Assembly: GCF_001729485.1 (NCBI RefSeq)
Contig: NZ_CP017157.1
Coordinates: forward strand, 7,564,001 to 7,628,000
DNA from: Streptomyces lydicus
Lineage (GTDB): Bacteria; Actinomycetota; Actinomycetes; Streptomycetales; Streptomycetaceae
Reading direction: 5' to 3'
DNA length: 64,000 nt
Shown here: piece by piece, positions 41,952 through 54,802 of the stretch
How the letters are laid out: each line of letters opens with the position of its first letter
How positions within the stretch are numbered: the first letter of the stretch is position 1
Position numbers and translations under genes: made by a program
The notes under the pieces: model-generated
What the model was told of the DNA's origin: nothing
Database searches by the model: none
The model's input: only the letters and a program-made list of their open reading frames with translations

Positions 41952-43558
41952 GGCGCGGATACGACGACGAACGAGGTGGCGGCCGCGGCTACCGCGCCCC
42001 GCACGACGGCAGGGGCCGCGGCATCCCCGACTCCCTGCTGGTGGGGCTGCTCGCCTTCCTGCTGGGCCTGACGCTGCTGGTGTGGACGGCCACCGGCCTG
42101 GCCGGCCTGTTCGCGCACGGCGCCTGGCCCCAAAGCGTGGACTACGCCGGCACACCGATGGCGCTGCGCCACCTGGTGTCCGCGCCGCACGACCTGCCCG
42201 CCGCCTGGCCCGACACCCCCAAGGCCCAACTCTCCGGCTACGGCCTGTTCTGGGGCATCCTCATCGGCGAGCTGATGGTCCTGCTGGTCCTGACCATCTT
42301 CACGATGGGCACCGTCACCCGTTACCGCGCCGTACGGGCCGGACGGCGCGCCGCGGCCCGCAGGGCCCGGCAGGAGGCGCTGGAGCCGCTCCTGCAGGCT
42401 CCCGCCGCGGCCCGCGCCCCCGCCGGGCCCACAGCCCCCACCGAAGACGCACCAGCCGCCCCGCTCACCCCGGCACCGCCCGCCCCGGCCTCTCCTGCCA
42501 CTCCTGCCACTCCGACTACCGTCCCCGCCACCCCCGAAACGGCCGTGGTCGCCCCTCCCACGGGCCCGGTCCCCGAACAGCGCACCGCGTCCCCGGCCGC
42601 ACCCGCCCCGGGCACCGAACTCCCCCTCCCCCGCGTCCAGTTCGCCACCACCGGCCGGGCCGACACGCTCGCCGCCGCGGTCGCCACCGCCACCGCGGCA
42701 CCCGGCCCCCTCATCGTCGCCACGACGGACCCCGCCCTGTGGGCGGAGACCAAGGACGCCCGCGCCAAACTCGGCCCGCTGCTGACGTACGACCCGACGC
42801 ACCTCCTCGACACCCCGGCCCGGCTGCGCTGGTCGCCGACCACCGGCTGCGACGACCTCGCCACCGCCACGGCCCGCGCCACCGCCCTGCTGGCCCCCGT
42901 TCGGCCGTCCGCCACCGCGGACTCGGCGGTCGCGGACGCCGCGCAGACCCTGCTGCGCTGCTGGCTGCACGCCGCCGCGCTCGACGGCCGCCCGTTCCGC
43001 CAGCTGCACCGCTGGGCGCATACCGCCGGCGCCGCCCAGGAACCCGTACGGATCCTGCGCACCAGCCCCAAGGCGTCCGCCGGCCAAGCCGGCGAGTTGG
43101 AGTCCGTACTGACCGCGCACGCGGAACGCCGGGAGCTGGCAAAGGAGCTGGTCGGCCGGGCCCTGAGTGCCCTCTCCTCCCTTCACATCCGAGACGCCTG
43201 CACTCCACTTCGAGCGGATTCGGTCATTCTCGAATCATTTATCGATGAGGGGGGAACGCTGTACGTGGTAGGCGAACCCCTTGAGGATCCGCGTACCGAA
43301 CCGGGTGCGATGCCACTGCTCACCGCACTCCTCTCGAGCGTGGTCGAGCACGGCCGCCGCATGGCCGAACGGTCATCTGACGGTCGGCTCGACCCACCAC
43401 TCACCCTCGTCCTGGACGACATCGCCGCGCTCGCCCCGCTGCCCGCGCTCCCCGATCTCCTCGACACGGGCCGGACGCGCGGCCTCCTGACGCTGGCCAC
43501 CATGCGCTCCCAGGAACAGGCCCGAGCCCGCTGGCCCCACCGCTCCCTCCCGGTCTGA
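41948..43558 (+). CDS. VirD4/TraG-like coupling protein lacking a canonical Walker A
   Basis: A 536-aa protein starting at GTG (41948), coupled by GTGA. Two N-terminal helices (LLVGLLAFLLGLTLLVWTAT, GILIGELMVLLVLTIFTMG) precede a long Ala/Pro-rich linker (about residues 140-220). The catalytic-like domain follows: PLPRVQFATTGRADTLAAAV occupies the place of Walker A but has no GxxGxGK. Next is the family segment GPLIVATTDPALWAETKDAR with LGPLLTYDP, and a Walker-B-like LTLVLDDIAALAPLPALP. It probably no longer hydrolyses ATP by itself. A lower-G+C patch at 43189-43270 uses rare codons such as TCA and TTT. Confidence 0.85.
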   Translation: MRRGYDDERGGGRGYRAPHDGRGRGIPDSLLVGLLAFLLGLTLLVWTATGLAGLFAHGAWPQSVDYAGTPMALRHLVSAPHDLPAAWPDTPKAQLSGYGLFWGILIGELMVLLVLTIFTMGTVTRYRAVRAGRRAAARRARQEALEPLLQAPAAARAPAGPTAPTEDAPAAPLTPAPPAPASPATPATPTTVPATPETAVVAPPTGPVPEQRTASPAAPAPGTELPLPRVQFATTGRADTLAAAVATATAAPGPLIVATTDPALWAETKDARAKLGPLLTYDPTHLLDTPARLRWSPTTGCDDLATATARATALLAPVRPSATADSAVADAAQTLLRCWLHAAALDGRPFRQLHRWAHTAGAAQEPVRILRTSPKASAGQAGELESVLTAHAERRELAKELVGRALSALSSLHIRDACTPLRADSVILESFIDEGGTLYVVGEPLEDPRTEPGAMPLLTALLSSVVEHGRRMAERSSDGRLDPPLTLVLDDIAALAPLPALPDLLDTGRTRGLLTLATMRSQEQARARWPHRSLPV

Positions 43559-43585
43559 CCCGAACCAGCCGCACCGGTTCCGGCC

Positions 43586-44119
43586 CTACGAGGCTCCCGC
43601 GCGCCCCAACACCATCTCCCGCTCAACGGCCGCCGCATTCTTCGGATCGGCAAGGGTCCGCCCCGTAGCCACGAACCCCAGCCGCCGATAGAACGCCTCC
43701 GCCTGCCCATTCGCCTCGTGCACCCACAACCGCACACGCTCCACCACCGGCTCCGTGATCCCCCACGACCACCGAATCGCCGCGCCGAACAACTCCTGCG
43801 CCAGCCCGGTCCCGCGGTGTTCCGGCCGGACATACACCCCGACCAGATGCGTCTGCGGCACCTCGCCGTCCCCCTCGACGAGCACCACCACCATCCCGCC
43901 CCAACTCCCGCCGCCGGCCTCCCCGATGAACGTGATCGCCCCCGCATCCACGCCACCCCGAGCGGCCCGCTCCCGCCAGAACACATCGGTCTGGCCGGCC
44001 GCTCCCTCCAACGTCTCGTTGAACGCCACACGCGCCACCGGATCAGCCAAGGCAGCCAGCCTGAGCTCCTTGAGCTGCTCCCACTCGTCCGCCCGCACCG
44101 CTCTGATCACGTAACCCAT
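43586..44119 (-). CDS. GNAT-family N-acetyltransferase
   Basis: A 177-aa protein starting MGYVIRAVRADEWEQLKELR at 44119. The GNAT acetyl-CoA loop is GVYVRPEHRGTGLAQELFGA (R/Q-x-x-G-x-G/A), followed by VERVRLWVHEANGQAEAFYRRLGF. Substrate unknown. It converges on the end of the secretion-like locus with 27 bp between stops. Confidence 0.92.
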   Translation of the reverse strand: MGYVIRAVRADEWEQLKELRLAALADPVARVAFNETLEGAAGQTDVFWRERAARGGVDAGAITFIGEAGGGSWGGMVVVLVEGDGEVPQTHLVGVYVRPEHRGTGLAQELFGAAIRWSWGITEPVVERVRLWVHEANGQAEAFYRRLGFVATGRTLADPKNAAAVEREMVLGRAGAS

Positions 44120-44175
44120 GCGACGCAGGATGCCAGCGCACCGCCCTACGGACGACCGGTATTTCCCGGAAACGC

Positions 44176-44221
44176 AAAAAAGCTCCGGTCCCTGAACCAT
44201 AAAGGTTCAGAGACCGGAGCT
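44176..44221 (-). terminator. rrn operon terminator
   Basis: An 18-bp stem with one mismatch (AGCTCCGGTCCCTGAACC / GGTTCAGAGACCGGAGCT, 44181-44198 and 44204-44221), loop ATAAA, followed on the minus strand by a T5 run (44180-44176). A textbook intrinsic terminator 10 nt after 5S rRNA. Confidence 0.93.
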
Positions 44222-44230
44222 GAAAAATTG

Positions 44231-44348
44231 TTCGGCGGCGTCCTACTCTCCCACAGGGTCCCCCCTGCAGTACCATCGGCGCTGAAAGGCTTAGCTTCCG
44301 GGTTCGAAATGTAACCGGGCGTTTCCCTAACGCTATGACCACCGAAAC
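44231..44348 (-). rRNA. rrf: 5S ribosomal RNA
   Basis: The minus strand begins GTTTCGGTGGTCATAGCGTT and ends GGACGCCGCCGAAC, with the conserved CCGAAC-type loop sequences of actinobacterial 5S rRNA. About 118 nt; ends are placed by the complementary terminal helix and are accurate to a few bases. Confidence 0.93.
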
Positions 44349-44403
44349 ACTATGAAGTTAACCAACCGGAGCCTAGCTTCAACGGTCGTTACTTCAGAAC
44401 CTA

Positions 44404-44420
44404 CACAGTGGACGCGAGCA
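44404..44420 (-). other. 23S precursor processing stem, 3' half
   Basis: CACAGTGGACGCGAGCA here is perfectly complementary over 17 bp to TGCTCGCGTCCACTGTG at 47551-47567, flanking 23S rRNA on both sides. It is the expected RNase III processing stem. Confidence 0.85.
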
Positions 44421-44427
44421 ACTGAGG

Positions 44428-49373
<4,946 letters not shown>

Positions 49374-49660
49374 TGTTTACCCGTAATCGGGTCAACACAC
49401 ACGAGAGCGGAACGACCAAACGGAATAGGTCCGGTCGTTCACAGCGTCCTCGCTGTGTGTGCCACCCGCGCCACATGGACGGGATGGACTTTCAAAGGAA
49501 CCTCATCTGCCGGATGTTTCCGGTAGACGGGGTATCAACATATCTGGCGTTGACTTTTGGCACGCTGTTGAGTTCTCAAGGAACGGACGCTTCCTTTGTG
49601 CCTTATCGGTTCTGATTGACTCAGTACCGGGCTCTCCGGGCGCTTCCCTTCGGTGTTGCA

Positions 49661-49829
49661 TTTCCGACTCTATCAGATCCTTGCGGTTCCGATTTTCGCC
49701 GGTGCGATTCGGCCTTTCGGCTTCTTCGCGGTTCCAACCTTACCAGATCCGTTTCCGTCTCCGGCCCCCTGTTGGAGCGGGGTTGGCCGTTCAGCTTTCG
49801 CTTTTCGGCCTTTCCGACTCTATCAGATC
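49661..49829 (-). promoter_or_regulatory. rrnP: three tandem rrn promoter cores
   Basis: The 19-bp element GATCTGATAGAGTCGGAAA (minus strand) occurs identically at 49679-49661 and 49829-49811. A diverged copy, GGATCTGGTAAGGTTGGAA, lies at 49750-49732, giving about 71- and 79-bp spacing. Each contains a -10 hexamer (TAGAGT or TAAGGT). This fits the multiple tandem promoters known upstream of Streptomyces rrn operons. Confidence 0.75.
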
Positions 49830-49954
49830 TTGTCCGTGCCGTTGCCGGCTCGAATTTGTTTCTGATTCCCCGTCGGAGGGGGTTTGTTCGCGCCTTTCGA
49901 CGTGATCACTACGTTAGCGGTATTCCTCGTCGACGCATAATCCGCCGCGGTCCG

Positions 49955-49974
49955 AATTTCGGCATGCCGAAATT
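49955..49974. promoter_or_regulatory. perfect 20-bp palindrome upstream of rrn promoters
   Basis: AATTTCGGCATGCCGAAATT, with no spacer and no mismatch, about 130 bp upstream of the farthest promoter core. It could be a regulator-binding site for the rrn operon. Confidence 0.7.
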
Positions 49975-50132
49975 GTTCCCGGTGAGGGGCCGTGCAGTAG
50001 TGGTGTGCCGCGAAGCGGCGGGATGGCTGCTCGGGTCCTGTCGGCTCCGTGGCAACTCGGAGGACACTACACGAGGGGGTGGGGTTGTTCAAACCCGCGC
50101 GGGGAGGGGGTTCGCCAGGTACTTTGGGGTCC

Positions 50133-50174
50133 ATGACTACGCATGCGCTCGTGCAGCAGTGGTGGCCCGCCTGA
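50133..50174 (+). CDS. trpS leader peptide with tandem Trp codons
   Basis: ATG at 50133 encodes MTTHALVQQWWPA and stops with TGA at 50172-50174. The two adjacent TGG codons (50160-50165) immediately precede the attenuator. This is a sensing peptide, not a functional protein: scarcity of charged tRNA-Trp stalls the ribosome here. Ribosome-mediated attenuation of the auxiliary TrpRS is established in S. coelicolor. Confidence 0.85.
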   Translation: MTTHALVQQWWPA

Positions 50175-50227
50175 CGGCGGCCGCCCAGTAGTGCATGCAT
50201 GACCACGGCCGCCGCTTCGGCGGCCGT
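50175..50227 (+). promoter_or_regulatory. Trp attenuator: antiterminator and terminator
   Basis: Terminator: ACGGCCGCCG (50205-50214) pairs with CGGCGGCCGT (50218-50227), 10 bp perfect. Antiterminator: CGGCGGCCG at 50175-50183, identical to the terminator's 3' arm, can pair with 50206-50214 instead. It starts right after the leader stop codon, so a ribosome that finishes the leader masks it and termination wins, while a ribosome stalled on Trp codons leaves it free. Confidence 0.85.
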
Positions 50228-50310
50228 TCGCGTATCTGCATCCGTAGCGGCCGGTGAGTCGGCGGTCTCGATGCGCACTCGGAAGAGTGCGGGACTTCGG
50301 GAGAGTACGG

Positions 50311-51333
50311 ATGGACGAGATGGCGGTTCCGGCGTCGGGGCGTACGCGGATCTTCAGCGGTGTGAAGCCGACGGGGCATCTGACGCTGGGGAACTACCTC
50401 GGGGCGGTGCGCGGGTGGGTCGAGGAGGACCAGCACCGTGCGGAGGCGCTGTTCTGTGTGGTGGATCTGCACGCGCTGACCGTGGACCACGATCCGGCGC
50501 GGGTGCGGCGGCTGACCCGGCAGGCCGCGACGCTGCTGCTGGCGTCGGGGCTGGACCCGGAGGTGTGCACGGTGTTCGTGCAGAGCCGGGTGGACGAGCA
50601 TGCGCGGCTGTCGTACCTGATGGAGTGCACGGCCTCCGACGGGGAGATGCGGCGCATGATCCAGTACAAGGAGAAGACGGCGCGGGAGCAGGCGCGGGGT
50701 GGGAGCGTGCGGCTGTCGCTGCTGACGTATCCGGCGCTGATGGCGGCGGACATCCTGGCGTACGGGGCGCACGAGGTGCCGGTCGGGGAGGACCAGGCGC
50801 AGCACGTGGAGCTGACGCGGGATCTGGCGATCCGGTTCAACCAGCGGTACGGGGCGACGTTCGTGGTGCCGAGGGCGACGGTGCCGAAGGTGGCGGCGCG
50901 GGTGATGGACCTGCAGGAGCCGACGTCGAAGATGGGGAAGTCGCACGACCGGACGGCCGGGATCGTCTATCTGCTGGACGAGCCGGAGGTGGTGCGGAAG
51001 AAGGTGATGCGGGCGGTCACCGACGGGGGCAGTGAGGTGGTGTACGACCGTGCGGAGCGGCCGGGTCTCGCCAATCTGCTGGATGTGCTGGCGGCGTGCA
51101 CGGGTGGGGATCCGGAGCGGCTGGCCGGTGGGTACGACGCGTACGGGGCGTTGAAGAAGGACGTCGCGGAGGCCGTGGTGGAGACGCTGCGGCCGGTGCG
51201 GGAGCGGCACGCGGCGCTGGCCGCGGAGCCCGGGTACGTGGACGAGGTGCTCGGGCGCGGTGCGGAGCGGGCGCGGGACATGGCCAGGCCGCGGGTGGAC
51301 GCGGCGTACCGGGCGATGGGGCTGCTGGCGTAG
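50311..51333 (+). CDS. trpS: tryptophanyl-tRNA synthetase (attenuation-controlled)
   Basis: A 340-aa class I synthetase. The HIGH-like motif is TGHLTLGNYLGA (residues 21-32) and the KMSKS motif SKMGKSHDR. Active-site elements include LLTYPALMAADILAYGAHEV and VGEDQAQHVELTRDLAIRFN. Start ATG 50311 with GGGAGAG upstream. The Trp-codon leader and attenuator point to the auxiliary, inducible TrpRS that in S. coelicolor (TrpRS1) confers indolmycin resistance. Resistance itself cannot be proved from sequence. It converges with proC, as I recall for the SCO3334 region. Confidence 0.95.
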   Translation: MDEMAVPASGRTRIFSGVKPTGHLTLGNYLGAVRGWVEEDQHRAEALFCVVDLHALTVDHDPARVRRLTRQAATLLLASGLDPEVCTVFVQSRVDEHARLSYLMECTASDGEMRRMIQYKEKTAREQARGGSVRLSLLTYPALMAADILAYGAHEVPVGEDQAQHVELTRDLAIRFNQRYGATFVVPRATVPKVAARVMDLQEPTSKMGKSHDRTAGIVYLLDEPEVVRKKVMRAVTDGGSEVVYDRAERPGLANLLDVLAACTGGDPERLAGGYDAYGALKKDVAEAVVETLRPVRERHAALAAEPGYVDEVLGRGAERARDMARPRVDAAYRAMGLLA

Positions 51334-51338
51334 CCGGG

Positions 51339-51369
51339 GCCGGTGGGGGTGGTCGCCGCCCCCACCGGC
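51339..51369. terminator. bidirectional terminator
   Basis: Perfect 11-bp stem GCCGGTGGGGG / CCCCCACCGGC with 9-nt loop, between the convergent trpS and proC stops. Confidence 0.9.
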
Positions 51370-51376
51370 GCGGGGC

Positions 51377-52186
51377 TCAGCCGTTGCCGGTGGCCAGTTC
51401 GCGGCTGCGGTCGCGGGCGGCTTCCAGGGCGGCGATGAGGGCGGCGCGCACGCCGTGGTTCTCCAGCTCGCGGATGGCGTTGATGGTGGTGCCGGCCGGG
51501 GAGGTGACGTTCTCGCGGAGCTTGACGGGGTGTTCGCCGCTGTCGCGGAGCATCACGGCGGCGCCGATGGCGGCCTGGACGATGAGGTCGTGGGCCTTGT
51601 CGCGGGGCAGGCCGAGGAGGATGCCGGCGTCGGTCATGGCCTCGACCAGGAAGTAGAAGTAGGCGGGGCCCGAGCCGGACAGGGCGGTGCAGGCGTCCTG
51701 CTGGGACTCCGGGACGCGCAGGGTCTTGCCGACCCCGGCGAAGATCTCCTCGGCGCGGGTGAGGTGTTCTCCGGTGGCGTGGCTGCCGGCGGAGATGACG
51801 GACATGGCCTCGTCGACGAGGGCGGGGGTGTTCGTCATGACCCGTACGACGGGGGTGCCGGCGGCCAGCCGGTCCTCGAAGTAGGCGGTGGGGATGCCGG
51901 CGGCGCCGCTGATGACGAGGCGGTCCGCGGGGACGTGCGGGGCGAGTTCCCGCAGGAGGCTGTCCATGTCCTGCGGCTTGACGGTGAGGATGAGGGTGTC
52001 GGCGGACTTGGCGGCCTCGGCGTTGCTGACGGCGTCCACGCCGTAGCGGGCGTGGAGCTGGTCGGCGCGTTCCTGACGGCGGGCGGTGACCAGGAGGTCG
52101 GAGGGCGCCCAGCCGCCGCGGATCATTCCGCTGAGGAGCGCTTCGCCGATCTTGCCGGTGCCGAGGACTGCGACCTTCTGGGTCAT
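51377..52186 (-). CDS. proC: pyrroline-5-carboxylate reductase
   Basis: A 269-aa enzyme of the last step of proline biosynthesis. The NADPH-binding motif is VAVLGTGKIGEALLSGM. The family signature in the C-terminal half is complete: GSGPAYFYFLVEAMTDAGIL and TSPAGTTINAIRELENHG. Standard length. It stands alone on the minus strand. Confidence 0.96.
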   Translation of the reverse strand: MTQKVAVLGTGKIGEALLSGMIRGGWAPSDLLVTARRQERADQLHARYGVDAVSNAEAAKSADTLILTVKPQDMDSLLRELAPHVPADRLVISGAAGIPTAYFEDRLAAGTPVVRVMTNTPALVDEAMSVISAGSHATGEHLTRAEEIFAGVGKTLRVPESQQDACTALSGSGPAYFYFLVEAMTDAGILLGLPRDKAHDLIVQAAIGAAVMLRDSGEHPVKLRENVTSPAGTTINAIRELENHGVRAALIAALEAARDRSRELATGNG

Positions 52187-52303
52187 GGTGCGGGTTCGCC
52201 TTTCCGCTGCGCTGGGCCTTTGTCGTCATCCTCGCACCGTGCGGGGTGCCGGGCCGGTGCTGTCCGGTGGGTGGGCGGTTCGGGGGGCATGCGGCGGGGT
52301 GGT

Positions 52304-53089
52304 TCACGCGGTGCGGCGGCGGAGGGTGGCCGCGCCCAGGGCGAGGACCAGGAGGGCGAAGGCGGTGACGACGAGGCTGTCGCGGAGGAAGGCGGTGGTG
52401 AGGTCGGGGTGGTGCAGGACCTCGGTCATGCCGTCCACGGCGTAGGACATCGGGAGCACGTCGGAGACCGCCTTGAGGGCCGGCTGCATGGTGTCGCGGG
52501 GGGTGAAGAGCCCGCAGAGGAGGAGCTGGGGCATCAGGACGGCGGGCATGAACTGGACGGCCTGGAATTCCGAGGCGGCGAAGGCCGAGACGAACAGGCC
52601 GAGGGCGGTGCCGAGGAGGGCGTCGAGGACGGCGACGAGCAGCAGCAGCCAGGGGGAGCCGGTGACGTCGAGGCCGAGGACCCAGACGGACAGCGCGGTG
52701 GCGAGGGCGGACTGGACGATCGCCAGCAGGCCGAAGGCGAGGGCGTAGCCGCTGATCAGGTCGGCCTTGCCGAGGGGCATGGCGAGCAGGCGTTCCAGGG
52801 TGCCGGAGGTGCGTTCCCGCAGGGTGGCGATGGAGGTCACCAGGAACATGGTGATCATCGGGAAGATGCCGAGGAGCGAGGCGCCGATGCTGTTGAAGGT
52901 CTCCGGTCGGGCGTCGAAGACGTAGCGCAGCAGCGCGATCATCACGCACGGGACGAGCAGCATCATCGCGAGGGTGCGGGGGTCGTGGCGCAGTTGGCGC
53001 AGGACCCGGGCGGTGGTGGCGAGGGTGCGGGACGGGGAGAGGGGGCCGGCGGGGGTCCGGCGGGCGGGGGGCGGGGCGTCGGGGGTCAT
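52304..53089 (-). CDS. ABC-2 type exporter permease
   Basis: A 261-aa permease with six membrane segments. ABC-2 hallmarks: MMLLVPCVMIALLRYVF near the N-terminus, RERTSGTLERLLAMPLGKAD (the conserved amphipathic EKERGTLE-like element) and VQFMPAVLMPQLLLCGLFTP. Start ATG 53089 overlaps the ATPase stop by 4 nt, so it is co-translated. Cargo unknown; DrrB-like exporters of this kind often move drugs or lipids. Confidence 0.92.
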   Translation of the reverse strand: MTPDAPPPARRTPAGPLSPSRTLATTARVLRQLRHDPRTLAMMLLVPCVMIALLRYVFDARPETFNSIGASLLGIFPMITMFLVTSIATLRERTSGTLERLLAMPLGKADLISGYALAFGLLAIVQSALATALSVWVLGLDVTGSPWLLLLVAVLDALLGTALGLFVSAFAASEFQAVQFMPAVLMPQLLLCGLFTPRDTMQPALKAVSDVLPMSYAVDGMTEVLHHPDLTTAFLRDSLVVTAFALLVLALGAATLRRRTA

Positions 53090-53931
53090 CGGACCGGCTC
53101 CTCGGTGGTGGTTCCCGGGGGTGCGGGGGTGGCGCCGGCCGCGTCGACGAGGTGGAGGAAGGCGGCCTCGACGGTGGGGGTCGCGGTGCGGTCGCGGAGG
53201 GCGCGGGGCGTGCCGTCGGCGAGGATGCGGCCCTCGCGCATCAGGAGCAGCCGGTGGCAGCGCTCGGCCTCGTCCATGACGTGCGAGGAGACCAGGAGGG
53301 TGGTTCCGCGGTCGGCGGCGAGGGCGTGGAACAGGTGCCACAGGTCGCGGCGGAGGACGGGGTCCAGGCCGACGGTGGGTTCGTCGAGGACGAGGAGTTC
53401 GGGGGCGCCGAGGAGGGCCACCGCGAGGGAGACCCGGCTGCGCTGGCCGCCGGAGAGGTGGCCGGCGAGGGCGTCGGCGTGCCGGGTGAGGTCGACGTCC
53501 GCGAGGGCGCGGGTGACGCTCTCGCGGCGGTGGGCGCGGGCGGCGCGGCCGGGGTGCAGGACGGCGGCGAAGTAGTCGAGGTTCTGACGGACGGTGAGGT
53601 CGTCGTAGACGGACGGGTCCTGGGTGACGTAGCCGATGCGGGGGCGCAGGCCGGGGTCGCCGGCGGGCCGGCCGAGGACGTCGAGGGTGCCGGTGACCTT
53701 GGCCTGGGTGCCGACGACGGCGCGCAGGAGGGTGGACTTGCCGCAGCCGGAGGGGCCGAGGAGGCCGGTGATGCGGCCCGGGGGGACGTCGAAGGTGAGG
53801 GCGTCGAGGACGGTGCGGCGGCCTCGGACGACGGTGAGGTCGTGGGCGTGGACGGCGGGGGTGCCGGGGCCGTTCGGGGGTGGCGGGCCGGCTGGGGAGG
53901 CGGGGTCGTCGTCACCGCCGTAATTCATCAT
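53086..53931 (-). CDS. ABC exporter ATP-binding protein
   Basis: A 281-aa ATPase (ATG 53931, or 53928). Walker [10 protein letters not shown], signature HLSGGQRSRVSLAVALL, Walker B LLVLDEPTVGLDP, switch His LLVSSHVMDE. The protein resembles DrrA-type drug-export ATPases. The -10 element lies 7 nt from the start codon, so the mRNA is probably leaderless. It is the first gene of the two-gene operon with the ABC-2 permease. Confidence 0.93.
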   Translation of the reverse strand: MMNYGGDDDPASPAGPPPPNGPGTPAVHAHDLTVVRGRRTVLDALTFDVPPGRITGLLGPSGCGKSTLLRAVVGTQAKVTGTLDVLGRPAGDPGLRPRIGYVTQDPSVYDDLTVRQNLDYFAAVLHPGRAARAHRRESVTRALADVDLTRHADALAGHLSGGQRSRVSLAVALLGAPELLVLDEPTVGLDPVLRRDLWHLFHALAADRGTTLLVSSHVMDEAERCHRLLLMREGRILADGTPRALRDRTATPTVEAAFLHLVDAAGATPAPPGTTTEEPVR

Positions 53932-53967
53932 GCGGTGAATAATGTGCCGGGGAAGGGGCGGCGTCAA
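53932..53967 (-). promoter_or_regulatory. leaderless promoter of the ABC exporter operon
   Basis: Minus strand TTGACG (53967-53962), 17-bp spacer, CATTAT (53944-53939), then 7 nt to the ATG at 53931. Such placement puts the transcription start at the initiation codon. No ribosome-binding site precedes the ATG. Confidence 0.75.
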
Positions 53968-54191
53968 GAGTGGGGACGGAGGGCGGGTGCGCCGCGGAGT
54001 GGTGCGCGGACGGTTCGGCAACGGCGCATGGGGGCGCGGGCGGCGCTCCGGCGGCCGCCGGAGCGAACGGAACCCTTCCTTCCTGTCCGATAACCCTGCG
54101 TTTACAGGGTGGTTACATAACGGGATGCCGCCGGGCGCCGCTGCCTCGACACAATGGGAGGACGTGTCCAGCCGCGCCGGAAGGGGCGACG

Positions 54192-54596
54192 ATGGCGGCA
54201 ATCCAGGTCCGCGGCCTCGGCCGGCTCCTGTTGCTCGTCGTGGCCCTCGTACTGGCCCTGCCGCTCGTCGCCGGCGGCGCGTACGGGGAGCGGGCGGCGG
54301 CCCCGCCGGTCGGGAAGGGCGCGACCGGCGCCGACTCCCCGGGCTCCGCCGCCCCGGTGGCGTCGGACCCCGCCGGGCATCCGGAAGCGGCCGGTGACCG
54401 CTGCCAGCCGCGCCGGGGCGGACGCTCCGCGGCCACCCTGTGCGCGCCTGCACCGCCGGGCACCCCGGTCTCCACGGCCGGGCCCGTACGGACCGAGGGC
54501 GGGCTGCGGGCGACCGCCCCGCTGACCGGCCGGCAGGCCGTGCCGCTGTCGAGATCGGGCGAACTGCCGGTCCGGCACCTCGTCTTCCGCTGCTGA
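54192..54596 (+). CDS. small secreted hypothetical protein
   Basis: A 134-aa protein starting at ATG 54192 with GGAAGGGG upstream. The N-terminus has a signal peptide (LGRLLLLVVALVLALPLVAG); the mature part is Ala/Pro/Gly-rich with three cysteines and ends in RHLVFRC. No domain recognised. A dyad ACCCTG-N6-CAGGGT (54093-54110) in its upstream region may be regulatory. Confidence 0.65.
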   Translation: MAAIQVRGLGRLLLLVVALVLALPLVAGGAYGERAAAPPVGKGATGADSPGSAAPVASDPAGHPEAAGDRCQPRRGGRSAATLCAPAPPGTPVSTAGPVRTEGGLRATAPLTGRQAVPLSRSGELPVRHLVFRC

Positions 54597-54802
54597 GCAC
54601 GGAGAGCTGCCCCAGGGGCCTCCCCCGGCCCGCGCATCCGACGGATCCAGCCGTCGTCGCATTTCCCCCTTCATGGCGCGCGGCGCCCGGTGCCGGTCCG
54701 GCCTGCCCGGGCCGCGGCCGGGCCCGGTTCTGCGCCGGTGCCCGGTCCCCGGGTACGGGCGGCCGCGCGCCACCGCATCTCGCAACCGCTGGAGGCATGC
54801 TC

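Larger units (their letters stand above)
49374..50132. other. rrn leader and promoter region
   Basis: 759 bp between 16S and the trpS leader. The minus strand carries the conserved leader element CCTTGAGAACTCAACAG (49580-49564) followed by three tandem promoter-like repeats and a 20-bp palindrome, listed separately. The right end, 50000-50130, should contain the trpS promoter (plus strand). No protein gene is evident. Confidence 0.8.

Noticed and set aside
34421..43558. integrated conjugative element or plasmid remnant
   Set aside because: No integrase, relaxase, replication protein, att repeat or tRNA is seen; G+C and codon use are native, and synteny (recalled) is conserved in S. coelicolor.
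50199..51035. 278-aa frame starting in the attenuator
   Set aside because: Out of frame with trpS, which has full class I synthetase motifs; the start lies in the terminator hairpin region.
51260..53575. 771-aa plus-strand frame
   Set aside because: Shadow of proC and the ABC exporter genes; low-complexity Gly/Glu/Asp protein.
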